A stretch of 64,000 nucleotides of DNA. It comes from Corallococcus macrosporus (lineage in GTDB: Bacteria > Myxococcota > Myxococcia > Myxococcales > Myxococcaceae). The DNA is taken from NCBI RefSeq assembly GCF_017302985.1, contig NZ_JAFIMU010000012.1, positions 62,001 through 126,000 on the forward strand. The letters run 5' to 3'. The stretch's first letter is position 1; each line of letters begins with the position of its first letter. Shown here piece by piece: positions 45,520 to 54,241 of the stretch. The position numbers were made by a program, and so were the translations under genes. The notes under the pieces were generated by a model. That model saw nothing but the letters and a program-made list of their open reading frames with translations. It was not told where the DNA came from and ran no database searches.

Positions 45520-47193
45520 TCAGGCGGACTCTTCCTTCACCAGGATGAGCAGGTTGCCTTCCTTGAGTTCGATCTTCTCCGTGTCGCTTTCGTTCGTGCG
45601 CTGGAGGCGCCACAGCGGCTTGTTGTCCTCGTAGAAGTGCCGCATGGACGTGCCGCTCGTCGTGGTCTTGCCGACGAGCAGGTGCACGCCCTGCCCGTCC
45701 GAGGGCAGCCGCGCGCCCGCCCGCCAGTCCAGGTGGCGCTTGAGCCACGCACGCAGGAAGTCCAGCGCCACCAGCACCCGGGCGCCCTTGTAGGCCGGGA
45801 AGTAGAAGTGCCCCGGCTGCAGGTTCGCGTTGAAGGGCACCTGGATGATCTGGTTCGCGAAGAGCGGCAGCTTGACCTTGTAGCTGTCCAGCGAGGTGGC
45901 GTCGTCCGTGTACGCCTGCCAGGTCTCGTCCTTCTGCTCGCCCACCTCGCTGACGATGAGCCCCTCCACGAAGCGCGGATACACGGGCGCCGTGAAGGAC
46001 GGCAGGTCCACGTGCTTCTCGTCCTTCTTCTCCAGCCGCGTGGTGAAGGAGATGAGGTAGCGGCTCTCCGGCTTGGGCCGCCGCGCGCCCTCCTCCCCCT
46101 CCCCGGCCGCGCCCGGCTCGTCGCCCTCCGGGGGCAGCGGCTCCGCGCGCAGGCTCATCCGGCGCACGCGGAAGTCCTGCGCGGACGGCACGCCCGCGGC
46201 CTTCCACCCGGCCGTGTCCGGCAGCTTCACCAGCGCGCCCGGGGCGAAGGCCACCGCCGGGAAGCGGTTCCAGTCCAGCTCCACCTCCAGGCCGCGCACC
46301 TTGAGGCGCGCGGTCTCCAGCGTGACGCGGGCCTGCACGTCGTCCGCGATGTCCGTGCGCAGGAGCACGTCCTGCCGGATGCCGGTGACGGCCTGGGTGT
46401 TGGTGATGGCCTGGTTCTTGGGGCTCTCCGCGGCGGCGTTGAGGATGGCCACGTCGTGGCGCGCCACCTCCGGGAACACCACCGTCACGCTGTCCACGTC
46501 CGCCGCGCGCAGCGTGAGCGGCGTCCCGGTGGCGTCCTTCGCCGCGCGCAGCTGGTAGCCCTGCGCCGTGTAGTCGTACGCCATCACGCCGTTGCGCGTG
46601 TGCACGAACCAGACGACGAAGTCGTAGAAGCTGGCGCCGGACTCCGGCGTGAGGCCCAGGAAGATGAGCGGCAGCGTGGCGTCCAGCTGCGCGGCCCAGT
46701 CATTGGCCAGGGAGATCTTGTCGCCCTTGTGCGCGTCCAGCACGTCCTGCAGCGTCTTCTGCGTGTAGAGCACGCACGGGTGGTGCTGCGACCAGAGCAG
46801 CCGCGCGGGGTCCACGAAGCGCACGGTGTAGTGCCGGTAGGTGATGCCCGCGCCCTTCACCTGGGCGACGCTCTCCTCCGTGAGGGACTTGTCCAGCCCC
46901 AGCCCCTTCACCTTCAGCGACGTGAAGGTGGGCTTCGTCGCCGTGTCGGAGTGCACGGCCTTCAGCTCCAGCGCCACCTCCACCAGGTCCGGCTTGAGGA
47001 AGTCCGCCAGCAGCTTGTCCTGCTTCTGGCCGCCGTGCGCCGTCTCGTCGAGGACGCGGAACTCCACCCTGCCCTCGTGTCCCCAGCCGTGCAGGTCCAG
47101 CTCGAACGCGAGCACGTCCGACGAGGGGATGGCGTGCGCCGTCCCACCGATGGTGAGCGTGAGGCCCAGGTCCAGGCGGTCGGCGAAGGGCAT
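45520..47193 (-). CDS. vgrG: VgrG-like spike protein (gp27/gp5-OB part)
   Basis: The 557-residue product has the gp27-like domain (RHYTVRFVDPARLLWSQHHP, ASFYDFVVWFVHTRNGV) and an OB-like gp5 domain (GHFYFPAYKGARVLVALDF, HLDWRAGARLPSD), but ends shortly after it with no beta-helix. It is a paralogue of the plus-strand gene at 33885. Its start shares one base with the stop of tssE (TGATG), and the stand-alone needle gene follows by 15 bases. Together they would build the trimeric spike at the end of the Hcp tube. Confidence 0.78.
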   Translation of the reverse strand: MPFADRLDLGLTLTIGGTAHAIPSSDVLAFELDLHGWGHEGRVEFRVLDETAHGGQKQDKLLADFLKPDLVEVALELKAVHSDTATKPTFTSLKVKGLGLDKSLTEESVAQVKGAGITYRHYTVRFVDPARLLWSQHHPCVLYTQKTLQDVLDAHKGDKISLANDWAAQLDATLPLIFLGLTPESGASFYDFVVWFVHTRNGVMAYDYTAQGYQLRAAKDATGTPLTLRAADVDSVTVVFPEVARHDVAILNAAAESPKNQAITNTQAVTGIRQDVLLRTDIADDVQARVTLETARLKVRGLEVELDWNRFPAVAFAPGALVKLPDTAGWKAAGVPSAQDFRVRRMSLRAEPLPPEGDEPGAAGEGEEGARRPKPESRYLISFTTRLEKKDEKHVDLPSFTAPVYPRFVEGLIVSEVGEQKDETWQAYTDDATSLDSYKVKLPLFANQIIQVPFNANLQPGHFYFPAYKGARVLVALDFLRAWLKRHLDWRAGARLPSDGQGVHLLVGKTTTSGTSMRHFYEDNKPLWRLQRTNESDTEKIELKEGNLLILVKEESA

Positions 47194-47582
47194 CAGGTGT
47201 CCTCCGCCTGCACGCGCACCCGGCCGGTGGTGGAGTGGAACATCAGCCGCAGGTGGCAGGGGGTGCCGTCGAAGGTGCCCTTGCAGTCGAAGTACAGCCA
47301 CAGCGCGCTGTCGCGGCCGCGCAGCTTCACCTCGGGCTCCGACAGCCGGGGCTCGTGCTGGGTGATCTCCTGCTGGATTTCGGCGGTGAGCGCCTCCACC
47401 AGCTCGCGCGTGCCCAGCTTCTCCGTGTACCCGCCCAGCCCGAAGTCGTGCATGAAGAAGCCGTAGCCCTTCTTCGTGTTGAGCACGGCCTCGATGTTGC
47501 GCATCACGTGCTCCAGGCTGTCGCGCACGTTGGAGCGCTGGGAGCGTCCCGCGAACTTGTCCAGGAACGGTGCGCGCGCCAT
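47193..47582 (-). CDS. tssE: Type VI secretion baseplate subunit TssE
   Basis: The 129-residue product from the ATG at 47582 matches the gp25-like TssE fold: SVREHLENVLNTR-type start (here NVRDSLEHVMRNIEAVLNTK), GYGFFMHDFGLGGY, and an EPRLSEPEV segment followed by beta strands. TssE is the gp25-like baseplate wedge component that starts sheath assembly. It lies 5 bases after tssK and overlaps vgrG by one base. The upstream extension of the frame is not coding. Confidence 0.86.
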   Translation of the reverse strand: MARAPFLDKFAGRSQRSNVRDSLEHVMRNIEAVLNTKKGYGFFMHDFGLGGYTEKLGTRELVEALTAEIQQEITQHEPRLSEPEVKLRGRDSALWLYFDCKGTFDGTPCHLRLMFHSTTGRVRVQAEDT

Positions 47583-47587
47583 GGCGT

Positions 47588-48838
47588 CTAGCTCCTCCGC
47601 CAGAACAGCGACGTCTGGGCGCCCCGGAGCGCGGGCGTCACGTAGAAGGCCAGGCCGTCCTCGCGCAGCGCGTGCTGCCACTCCTCGCCGTTGCTCAGGA
47701 GGTACCAGTCAATCTCCGGTCCCAGCGCGTGCGGGAACGAAGGATAAGGCACGTGCTTGAACGGCACGCCCTTCAGGGCCTGGCGGCGCACCAGCGGCAG
47801 CCGCGAGGGGCTGGCCAGCTTCACGCCGTCCAGCGGTGTGCGCTCTCCGGGCTGGGTGCGTTGCACCAATAGGTACGCCTCGCTGGCGGAGCGGATCTCC
47901 GGCGGCAGCGGCGTGAGCTGGAACTGCCCTTCCTTCGCCTGGAAGGCCTTGTGCGTGGAGCGCGTGGCCTCCGGCTGGAAGCTGCGCTGGAGCAGGCGGA
48001 TCCACCCGCCCAGGGACTCGTTCAGCCCCTCGTGCTGGTACACCGGCATCTGATCATCCGGGAGCATCTCCAGGTAGCAGCACGCCTCGAAGTACAGCCG
48101 GCGGAGCGCGTCGAACAGGTGGTACGGGTGCACGTACACCTGCCGGAACATGTCCCGGCGCAGCGCGATGAGCCGCTGCACCTCGAAGAGCGCCCGGCGC
48201 GCGTTGGTGAGCCGGTCCGTGCGCAGGTACGTGTCGGAGATGTTCGTGAGCAGCTGCTGGCGCACCTGGTCCAACAGGTCGTCCAGCGTGGTGAGCAGCT
48301 TCTCCAGGAAGGGGTTGGGCCCCACGAGCAGCAGCGCGGGCACCCAGTCCGGGGACGTGTGCCACGCGCCGTCCTCGTCCTGGGACACGGCGGCCAGCCC
48401 CAGGGACGCGACGGTGCCGTCCAGCACCGGCTCCGTGGACAGCTGCAGCTTGTGCAGCACGCGCTGGAGCACCGGCGGATCATCCGCGTACAGGCGGATG
48501 CCCTCCGCGCTGACGGTTTCCTTCAGGACGTGCAGGTAGACGATGAACTCCGTCTTGCCCACGGCCTCCAGGGACAGGGGCGCGATGACGGCGTTGCCCG
48601 GGACGTCCAGCAGGTCCCCGGTCTTGGTGACGACGGTGAGCGCGGAGATGGACAGGCTGCCGCTCTGCAGGAGCGACTCGTTCCAGGCCATGTTCGCGAC
48701 GCCGTAGGACGGCAGGCCGGACAGCGTGGAGTGGAGGCGGATCTCCGCGTCCAGCGCGTCCTCCTGCGCGACGAAATGCTCCGGAAGAAGCGTCTGGCCT
48801 ACGTGCCAGCGGACCCGTGCGAGCTTGTACCGCTGCAT
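47588..48838 (-). CDS. tssK: Type VI secretion baseplate subunit TssK
   Basis: The 416-residue product has the TssK N-terminal block (RVRWHVGQTLLPEHFVAQED, SLSISALTVVTKTGDLLDVP), and the C-terminal half has the helical and beta regions expected (LRRLYFEACCYLEMLP, GPEIDWYLLSNGEEW). TssK trimers link the baseplate to TssL/TssM. It precedes tssE by 5 bases and follows the Hcp-like gene by 85 bases. Confidence 0.9.
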   Translation of the reverse strand: MQRYKLARVRWHVGQTLLPEHFVAQEDALDAEIRLHSTLSGLPSYGVANMAWNESLLQSGSLSISALTVVTKTGDLLDVPGNAVIAPLSLEAVGKTEFIVYLHVLKETVSAEGIRLYADDPPVLQRVLHKLQLSTEPVLDGTVASLGLAAVSQDEDGAWHTSPDWVPALLLVGPNPFLEKLLTTLDDLLDQVRQQLLTNISDTYLRTDRLTNARRALFEVQRLIALRRDMFRQVYVHPYHLFDALRRLYFEACCYLEMLPDDQMPVYQHEGLNESLGGWIRLLQRSFQPEATRSTHKAFQAKEGQFQLTPLPPEIRSASEAYLLVQRTQPGERTPLDGVKLASPSRLPLVRRQALKGVPFKHVPYPSFPHALGPEIDWYLLSNGEEWQHALREDGLAFYVTPALRGAQTSLFWRRS

Positions 48839-48923
48839 GCGCCGTTCTTTCCTTCCACCCGTCCAACCAGGCCGGGAGCGAGTGCTGCTCCCAGCCCGGT
48901 CTAGACGCGAAACGCGGCCAACG

Positions 48924-49508
48924 CTACTTGGCGGCCGCCTCGGTGATGCCCCACTTCTTCGCGATCTTCTTCGTCGACGAGGTGGCCAGGTTCAGCGACT
49001 GCTCGGACGCCTGCGGCTTGATGCCGATCTGGAACGTGAAGTTCTTGGGCGACTGCACTTCACGCGACTCGTTGTCCGCGACGGACATGTTCAGGTCGTC
49101 GCCGTTCTTCTCGAGCAGGCCCTTCATCTCCGCGTCGAGGAAGTTGGACTTGAAGTACTTCTTCCCGATGGGGTCGTACTCGTAGATGACGTACTTGAAG
49201 TTGACTTCGATGTTGCTGAAGTTGCCCAGCAGCATCTCCGCGATCTTCTGCTTGTTCGCCACCGACACCTGGCCGGAGAAGTACATGGCGTCCGTCACGC
49301 CCGTCTCCCACAGGTAGTGGTTGAGCACCGCGACGACCTTGTCCGCGATGGCCGCGTCCGGGTTCTCAGGATCCTTGATGCTCTCCTGATCCGGGGCCAG
49401 CGCCTCGCCGCCGATGGTGATGGCGGTGATGTAGCCCACGGGGCTTTGCTTGTCCTTCTTGAAGTTGAAGCCCTGATACACGTCCAGGTTGCGCGAAAAC
49501 TGGGGCAT
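48924..49508 (-). CDS. hcp: Hcp-like tube protein (TssD)
   Basis: The 194-residue product between tssC and tssK is beta-rich and lacks a signal peptide, with GYITAITIGGEAL, NYLWETG-type and IEVNFKYVIYEYDPIGKKYF segments. The genomic position matches the Hcp gene in myxobacterial type VI loci, and size fits a tube monomer. Sequence similarity to classical Hcp is weak, so the call depends on position and fold-like pattern. GGAG precedes the ATG. Confidence 0.65.
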   Translation of the reverse strand: MPQFSRNLDVYQGFNFKKDKQSPVGYITAITIGGEALAPDQESIKDPENPDAAIADKVVAVLNHYLWETGVTDAMYFSGQVSVANKQKIAEMLLGNFSNIEVNFKYVIYEYDPIGKKYFKSNFLDAEMKGLLEKNGDDLNMSVADNESREVQSPKNFTFQIGIKPQASEQSLNLATSSTKKIAKKWGITEAAAK

Positions 49509-49564
49509 CTGTCACTCCAGGGTAAGCGGGGCGGGCACTCGCCTGCCCCAAGTTGGGATGCGGC

Positions 49565-51052
49565 CTAACCGAGCCGCGACTCGAGCATCAGCTCCACGTT
49601 GAGGCCTTCGAACTGGATGTGCGGGAGCACGGCCAGCTTGCAGTCGTACCAGCCGATCTCACCGGGGCGCGGGAACACCGTCACGCTGCTCGCCTTGAAC
49701 GGGAAGCGGCGCACGGTGAGGTCGTCCGGGTTGGCCACGGTCGTGACGTAGTTGGACAGCCACGAGTCCAGCTGGCGCTGGATGTAGGGCGCGTCCGCCG
49801 TGTTGCCGATGTTGTCGCGCATGATGCACTTCACGTAGTGCGCCAGCCGCGTGACGGAGAACGTGTAGGCCAGGTTCGTGACGAGCTGCGAGTTCTCCGA
49901 GTCCTTGGGGTCCTTGAACGTCTTGGCGACCTTGGCGGACTGGGTGCTGAAGAACGTCGCGTCGCTGGAACCCTTGCGGTACACGAGCGGGATGAAGCCG
50001 CTCCGCGCGAACTCGTACTCGCGGTAGTCCGGGATGGCGATCTCCACCGGGGCCTTGATCTCTTCCTGGCCGCGCAGGGAGAAGGTGTCCACGGGCAGGC
50101 CGGTGATGAGGCCGCCGCCCTTGGGGCCGCGGATGGACTGGCACCAGCCGGAGATCTCGAACGCCTTCACCATGTTGCGCGCGAGCAGGATGGCGGAGTT
50201 GCCCCAGAGGTACTTGTCGGAGTCGCCGCGCGCCGTCTCGGTGAAGTTGAGGACGTCGCAGGGGTTCTTGTCCGGGTGCCAGGGCAGGCGCAGCACGTAG
50301 CGCGGGAAGGTCAGGCCCACGTACGCGGCCTCCTCCGTGTCGCGGAACGCGTTCCAGCGGCCGAACCGCGGGTGGGCCAGCACGCCCTCCAGGTTCTTGA
50401 TGGCCTCCATCTCCTCGATGGTCTCGCAGCCAAAGAACTTGTGGTTCACGGCGGAGATGAACGGCGCGTGCGCGGCGTTGGACACCTTGGCCATGCGCTG
50501 CAGCCAGGTCAGGTCCGCGGGCGTGGAGGAGAAGTCGTACAGGCCCACGATGGCGCCGAAGGGGCGGCCGCCGTACTGGTCGTACTCCTGGATGTAGACC
50601 TTGTCGAACAGCGCTCCGGCGAAGATGTTGCTGGAGTTGTTCTCGAAGTCCTCCGCCAGCTCATCCTTGGCGACGTCCAGGATGTCGATGGCGATGTTGG
50701 CCTTGAAGTTGGTGTGGCTGACCAGGTCGTCCAGGCCGCGCCACGTGGACTCCAGCTTCTGGAAGGTCTCGTTGTGGAGGATCTCGTTCATCTGCGCGTC
50801 GATCATGCGATCGATGCGGCTGATGACGTCCAGCACCTGGCCCTTGTCGAAGCGGGCGGTGTTGTCCGGGCCCTCGACGGGGGCGACGTTCTGGAGGAGC
50901 GCGGCGACGCTGGAGAGGAAGCGGCTCTCCAGGGTGACCTGCTGCTCGTCCACGGCGGGCGCGAAGTTGGTGGTGATCATCGGCGCCGATTCCTGGGGCG
51001 GATCGAGCCGGACGCTGCTGAACAGGCGCTTCAGATAGGTGGTCTCAGCCAT
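49565..51052 (-). CDS. tssC: Type VI secretion sheath large subunit TssC
   Basis: The 495-residue product has the TssC/VipB signatures: KLESTWRGLDDLV, FGAIVGLYDFSSTP, FISAVNHKFFG, LPWHPDKNPCDVLNF, YLWGNSAILLARN, and the C-terminal VTVFPRPGEIGWYDCKLAVL. With TssB it forms the contractile sheath around the Hcp tube. It starts 43 bases after tssB, with AAAAGGAC upstream, and is followed by the Hcp-like gene. Confidence 0.95.
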   Translation of the reverse strand: MAETTYLKRLFSSVRLDPPQESAPMITTNFAPAVDEQQVTLESRFLSSVAALLQNVAPVEGPDNTARFDKGQVLDVISRIDRMIDAQMNEILHNETFQKLESTWRGLDDLVSHTNFKANIAIDILDVAKDELAEDFENNSSNIFAGALFDKVYIQEYDQYGGRPFGAIVGLYDFSSTPADLTWLQRMAKVSNAAHAPFISAVNHKFFGCETIEEMEAIKNLEGVLAHPRFGRWNAFRDTEEAAYVGLTFPRYVLRLPWHPDKNPCDVLNFTETARGDSDKYLWGNSAILLARNMVKAFEISGWCQSIRGPKGGGLITGLPVDTFSLRGQEEIKAPVEIAIPDYREYEFARSGFIPLVYRKGSSDATFFSTQSAKVAKTFKDPKDSENSQLVTNLAYTFSVTRLAHYVKCIMRDNIGNTADAPYIQRQLDSWLSNYVTTVANPDDLTVRRFPFKASSVTVFPRPGEIGWYDCKLAVLPHIQFEGLNVELMLESRLG

Positions 51053-51095
51053 GGCGGAGTCCTTTTAAGTTCGGAAAGGGAGGAAGGAAGGCGGA

Positions 51096-51734
51096 TCAGG
51101 ACGCGGCGGGCGGCTTGGCCCCGGCGGCGACGGTGGCGGCGACGGCGGCCGTGGCGGCGGCGGCACCCGTGGCGGGCTTGGCGGCGGCGGCGCCGGCGGC
51201 GGGCGCGTCCGTCTTCGCCGTCTCTCCGGAGGGCAGACGCATGGTCTCGTAGCCCTTCAGCTCGTTGAGCAGCTCCTTGAGCTGCTCCGGCTTGGAGAAC
51301 AGCTCGTAGAGCTCGCGGCGCAGGTCCTTGCGGTTGTCGATGTTGGACTGCATCTCCACGAGGAGCGTCTTCAGGAGCAGCAGCGCCTTGAGCTTCGGCA
51401 CGTGCTTGACGATCTCATCCGGGTGGAAGGACTTCATCCGGTCGATGGGGAGCGTGACGTTCAGCTCCTCCTCCACGTCCGGGTTGATGCGGTTGGCGAC
51501 CTGGAAGTTGGCGGACATCTTCATGTCCTTCATCAACTCGTCCAGGTTGCGGCCGTCCACGGAGCGCAGCTTGCGCGTCTCCAGGTCCGTCTTGCGATCC
51601 TCGGAGGTGCCCAGCGAATAGTCGCCCATCACCAGCAGGCGCAGCGGCAGGTTCACCGTCTCCTGCTCGCCGTTGATGGTGGTGCGGTACGTGAGGGTGA
51701 TGCGGGATTTGGGCAACTGGTCCTGAATGGCCAC
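51096..51734 (-). CDS. tssB: Type VI secretion sheath small subunit TssB
   Basis: The start is GTG 51734, preceded by GGGAG; the upstream part of the open frame is not conserved. The 212-residue product has the TssB/VipA pattern: LPLRLLVMGDYS, RSVDGRNLDELMKDMK, LNVTLPIDRMKSFHPDE and LLLLKTLLVEMQSNIDNRKD. The last 50 residues are an Ala/Pro-rich tail not usual in the family. A possible promoter sits upstream at 51823-51852. Confidence 0.94.
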   Translation of the reverse strand: MAIQDQLPKSRITLTYRTTINGEQETVNLPLRLLVMGDYSLGTSEDRKTDLETRKLRSVDGRNLDELMKDMKMSANFQVANRINPDVEEELNVTLPIDRMKSFHPDEIVKHVPKLKALLLLKTLLVEMQSNIDNRKDLRRELYELFSKPEQLKELLNELKGYETMRLPSGETAKTDAPAAGAAAAKPATGAAAATAAVAATVAAGAKPPAAS

Positions 51735-51822
51735 GGTGACTCCCTGACGATCGCAGTGCGTTTTCTTCCCCCCGTACTGCTGGAGCCGCCCCGGGAGTAC
51801 GCCCTGCCGAGTGAACATTTAC

Positions 51823-51852
51823 AGCGTAGGCGCGATCAGGAATTCCCGTCAA
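51823..51852 (-). promoter_or_regulatory. Possible promoter for tssB
   Basis: On the minus strand TTGACG (51852-51847) and TACGCT (51828-51823) are separated by 18 bases, in the 136-base gap between tssG and tssB. The leader would be about 80 bases. The -35 is good, the -10 weak. Confidence 0.35.
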
Positions 51853-51870
51853 CCAGCCGACATGACAGGT

Positions 51871-52767
51871 TTAGCGGGGTTCGGATGATCGCAATTGTGC
51901 GGTGTCCCCCGTGAACAGGAGGACCTCCTGGGTCTGTTCCGGGCCTCCTACCAGGGGCTCGTAACCCAGATGACTGCCGTCCTGGAGCTTCGCGTAGCTG
52001 CTCTGATCGCGCAGGCACAGGACGACGGTGAGGGCGAGCGGCGTCTCCGCGAGGCTCGGGAGGATGCGGGTGTTGAGGCGCCGGCGGGCCTCCACGGCCC
52101 AGGGGATGCCGGTGCCGGAGTGCGGCTCGTTGAGGAACAGCCGCACCTCCACCCCGCCGGTGGGGACGGTGGCGAAGCCGCCCACCGCGCTGCCGTCTCC
52201 GAGCGCGGCGGCGCCCAGGCGGATGCCCTTGGCCTCGATGCGCTGGCGGCGCGTCTCGCGGCGCACCAGCACCTCCGCCTCGGGGAACACCTTCGCGAAG
52301 AGCCAGTGCAGGCTGCTGGGACACGCGAGCCGCAACAGGCGCAGCCGGTGCGAGGTGTTGTGCTCCCAGCCGGGCAGCAGGGACTCGTCGCGGTCCGGGA
52401 ACTGCCCCGCGAAGCGCGTCCGCAGCAACAGGTGGTCGAAGTAACCCAGGAAGTCAGCCATCGTGTCCTGCTCCAGGCGGTCCATGGCCTGGAAGAGGAA
52501 GGACGGCAGCGGCGTCTGGACGCTGAGCAGGCCCAGGTTGACGGTGATGACCACGCGCTTGCGCGGCTGACGGGTGAACTCGATGGCATGCACCAGGTGC
52601 GGCTGGTGCACGGTGCTGCGGTGGCTGCGGAACTCCACGTCCGCCTCGCCGTAGCCCTCCTTCGCGAGCAGGTCCAGGAGGGCCGGCACGTCGAAGCTGC
52701 GGATGCGCTCGGTGATGCGCTCCTCGACGGTGAGCTTGCGGCCCGGCTGTTCGCGCTCCAGTGCCAT
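51871..52767 (-). CDS. tssG: Type VI secretion baseplate subunit TssG
   Basis: The 298-residue product carries VPALLDLLAKEGYGEADVEF, HAIEFTRQPRKRVVITVNLG, SFLFQAMDRLEQDTMADFLG and a C-terminal beta region. This order fits TssG/VasB-like baseplate proteins, though it is divergent. TssG pairs with TssF in the baseplate wedge. It follows the IglI-family gene by 5 bases and precedes tssB by 136 bases. Confidence 0.65.
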   Translation of the reverse strand: MALEREQPGRKLTVEERITERIRSFDVPALLDLLAKEGYGEADVEFRSHRSTVHQPHLVHAIEFTRQPRKRVVITVNLGLLSVQTPLPSFLFQAMDRLEQDTMADFLGYFDHLLLRTRFAGQFPDRDESLLPGWEHNTSHRLRLLRLACPSSLHWLFAKVFPEAEVLVRRETRRQRIEAKGIRLGAAALGDGSAVGGFATVPTGGVEVRLFLNEPHSGTGIPWAVEARRRLNTRILPSLAETPLALTVVLCLRDQSSYAKLQDGSHLGYEPLVGGPEQTQEVLLFTGDTAQLRSSEPR

Positions 52768-52772
52768 GGGGG

Positions 52773-53849
52773 CTATTCGTCGTACTCGGAGCCGCCGCGG
52801 CCCTGGCGCGCTTGCGCGACGAGGAACGCGTCCAGGTCCACGCGGTAGAGCTGATCCATGGCGCGGAAGGACAGCGTCTCCGTGTTGTGCAGCATGGGCT
52901 CGATGGCCTCCGCGTGCTGCGCCAGGCCGTTGAAGAAGCCGGAGAAGAGCTGCGGCAGGTACACGCGCGGGTCGAACCGCTCCACGGTGGCGAGCACGTC
53001 CACGGCGATGACGCTGGCCTTGGTGTAGTCCTCGCGCTCCACCAGCGCTTCAAAGGCAGACAGCTTGCGCACCAGCTGCGCGAGCGCGGGCGACATGGGC
53101 AGGCTCGGACCGGCGTCGGGAGCCTCGGCGCGCGCGGCCTTCTTCTTCTTGGGCGCGGGGCGGACCTCTTCCTCCTCGCCGTCGTCCTCCTCTTCCTCGT
53201 CGTCGTCCTCGTCGGGAGCGGCGGCGAGCGCGGGCGCGGCGGCCTTGGGCTCCTCCGGCGGGGGCAGGAAGGGCACGCCCTGGGCGTGGGAGCGCAGCGT
53301 CCCGAGCAGCGTGCGCATGGCGTCCGTGCACGCGCTCTTCTGCAGGATGGCGAGGGCGGCGATGAGCGGGTCGCCCAGGGCCAGGGCCTCTTCCATGGGC
53401 TCGCGGTTGCCGGGTGCGTTCCAGGCCTGCCACTGCGCGTCCTTGAGGCGCGAGTGGTGCTCCAGGTGCTTGCCCATCATCTTGAGCAGCCAGCGCATGC
53501 CGGTGTCCGCGAAGACGATCTTCTTCTCCACCGGGCCGAAGAAGTCCCAGTTCTCCGTCAGCGTCCGCTTGAGGGAGCGGAACAGGACGGGCAGCGCCTT
53601 CATGCCGTCCGCGAAGAAGTGGCCGAAGAGGTACGGCCCCACGAGGCGCACGTCGCGCACGCCGTCGCGCAGCAGCTTCGCGGCGGCGCGGGCGGCGTCG
53701 GGGTACTCGCTCTTGGCGACGAGGCCGGTGATGGCCTCCAGGCGCGGATCCGGCCCCTCGGATTCGTCCAGCGGCACGGGGGCGCTGGTGAACTGCGTGT
53801 CGAGCAGCGTGAAGTCGACGGCCTCCAACACCAGCGCCGGGCTACCCAT
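52773..53849 (-). CDS. IglI-family type VI secretion protein
   Basis: The 358-residue product has two helical domains joined by a highly acidic then Lys-rich linker (residues about 215-245, runs of D/E then PAPKKKKAARAE). The N-terminal domain (LLDTQFTSAPVPLDESEG, YPDAARAAAKLLRDGVRDVR) and the C-terminal domain (FEALVEREDYTKASVIAVDV) resemble the IglI family named after the Francisella type VI locus. Its role there is unclear, though essential for secretion in Francisella. It overlaps the PAAR-like gene by 8 bases and precedes tssG by 5 bases. Confidence 0.6.
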   Translation of the reverse strand: MGSPALVLEAVDFTLLDTQFTSAPVPLDESEGPDPRLEAITGLVAKSEYPDAARAAAKLLRDGVRDVRLVGPYLFGHFFADGMKALPVLFRSLKRTLTENWDFFGPVEKKIVFADTGMRWLLKMMGKHLEHHSRLKDAQWQAWNAPGNREPMEEALALGDPLIAALAILQKSACTDAMRTLLGTLRSHAQGVPFLPPPEEPKAAAPALAAAPDEDDDEEEEDDGEEEEVRPAPKKKKAARAEAPDAGPSLPMSPALAQLVRKLSAFEALVEREDYTKASVIAVDVLATVERFDPRVYLPQLFSGFFNGLAQHAEAIEPMLHNTETLSFRAMDQLYRVDLDAFLVAQARQGRGGSEYDE

Positions 53850-54228
53850 CGATGGCCACCATCTGTCCGGGGGAGACGACCTGGATGACGCCGCCGTAGC
53901 TGCAGATGCACTTGGAGTTGCTCTCCAGCGCCGGCATGTTGCCGATGAGCACCTTGGGGCAGCCGGGCACCCACGGCGCCGCGGTGGCGGGGATGCAGGG
54001 CATGGGGGTGAGGACGCCCAGGGCCGCCGCGGTCGCCGCCGCCACCATGGGGTTCGCCAGCGAGTTGCACATGGCGAAGGGCAGGATGTTCACGAACGGC
54101 TTGTTGTCCATGATGTTCGCCGCGGGCGTCGTGGCCATCACGCGGTTCATGGGCAGGACCATCAGCGACGAGGGCGCCGCCCCGAAGCTGCATTGGAGCA
54201 TCGCTCCCATCACGACCTGGACACCCAT
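53842..54228 (-). CDS. PAAR-like DUF4280 spike-tip protein
   Basis: The 128-residue product starts at an ATG preceded by AAAAGGAGCGGCAC. It carries GAMLQCSFGAAPSSLMVLP, NIMDNKPFVNILPFAMC, CIPATAAPWVPGCP and SNSKCICSYGGVIQVVSPGQ, the pattern of DUF4280 PAAR-like proteins, with four or five conserved Cys. PAAR proteins cap the VgrG trimer and sharpen the spike. It overlaps the next gene by 8 bases. Confidence 0.82.
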   Translation of the reverse strand: MGVQVVMGAMLQCSFGAAPSSLMVLPMNRVMATTPAANIMDNKPFVNILPFAMCNSLANPMVAAATAAALGVLTPMPCIPATAAPWVPGCPKVLIGNMPALESNSKCICSYGGVIQVVSPGQMVAIDG

Positions 54229-54241
54229 GTGCCGCTCCTTT

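Noticed and set aside
51885-51912. Possible sigma-54 promoter inside the end of tssG
   Set aside because: GCAC and TTGC are only two bases apart instead of five.
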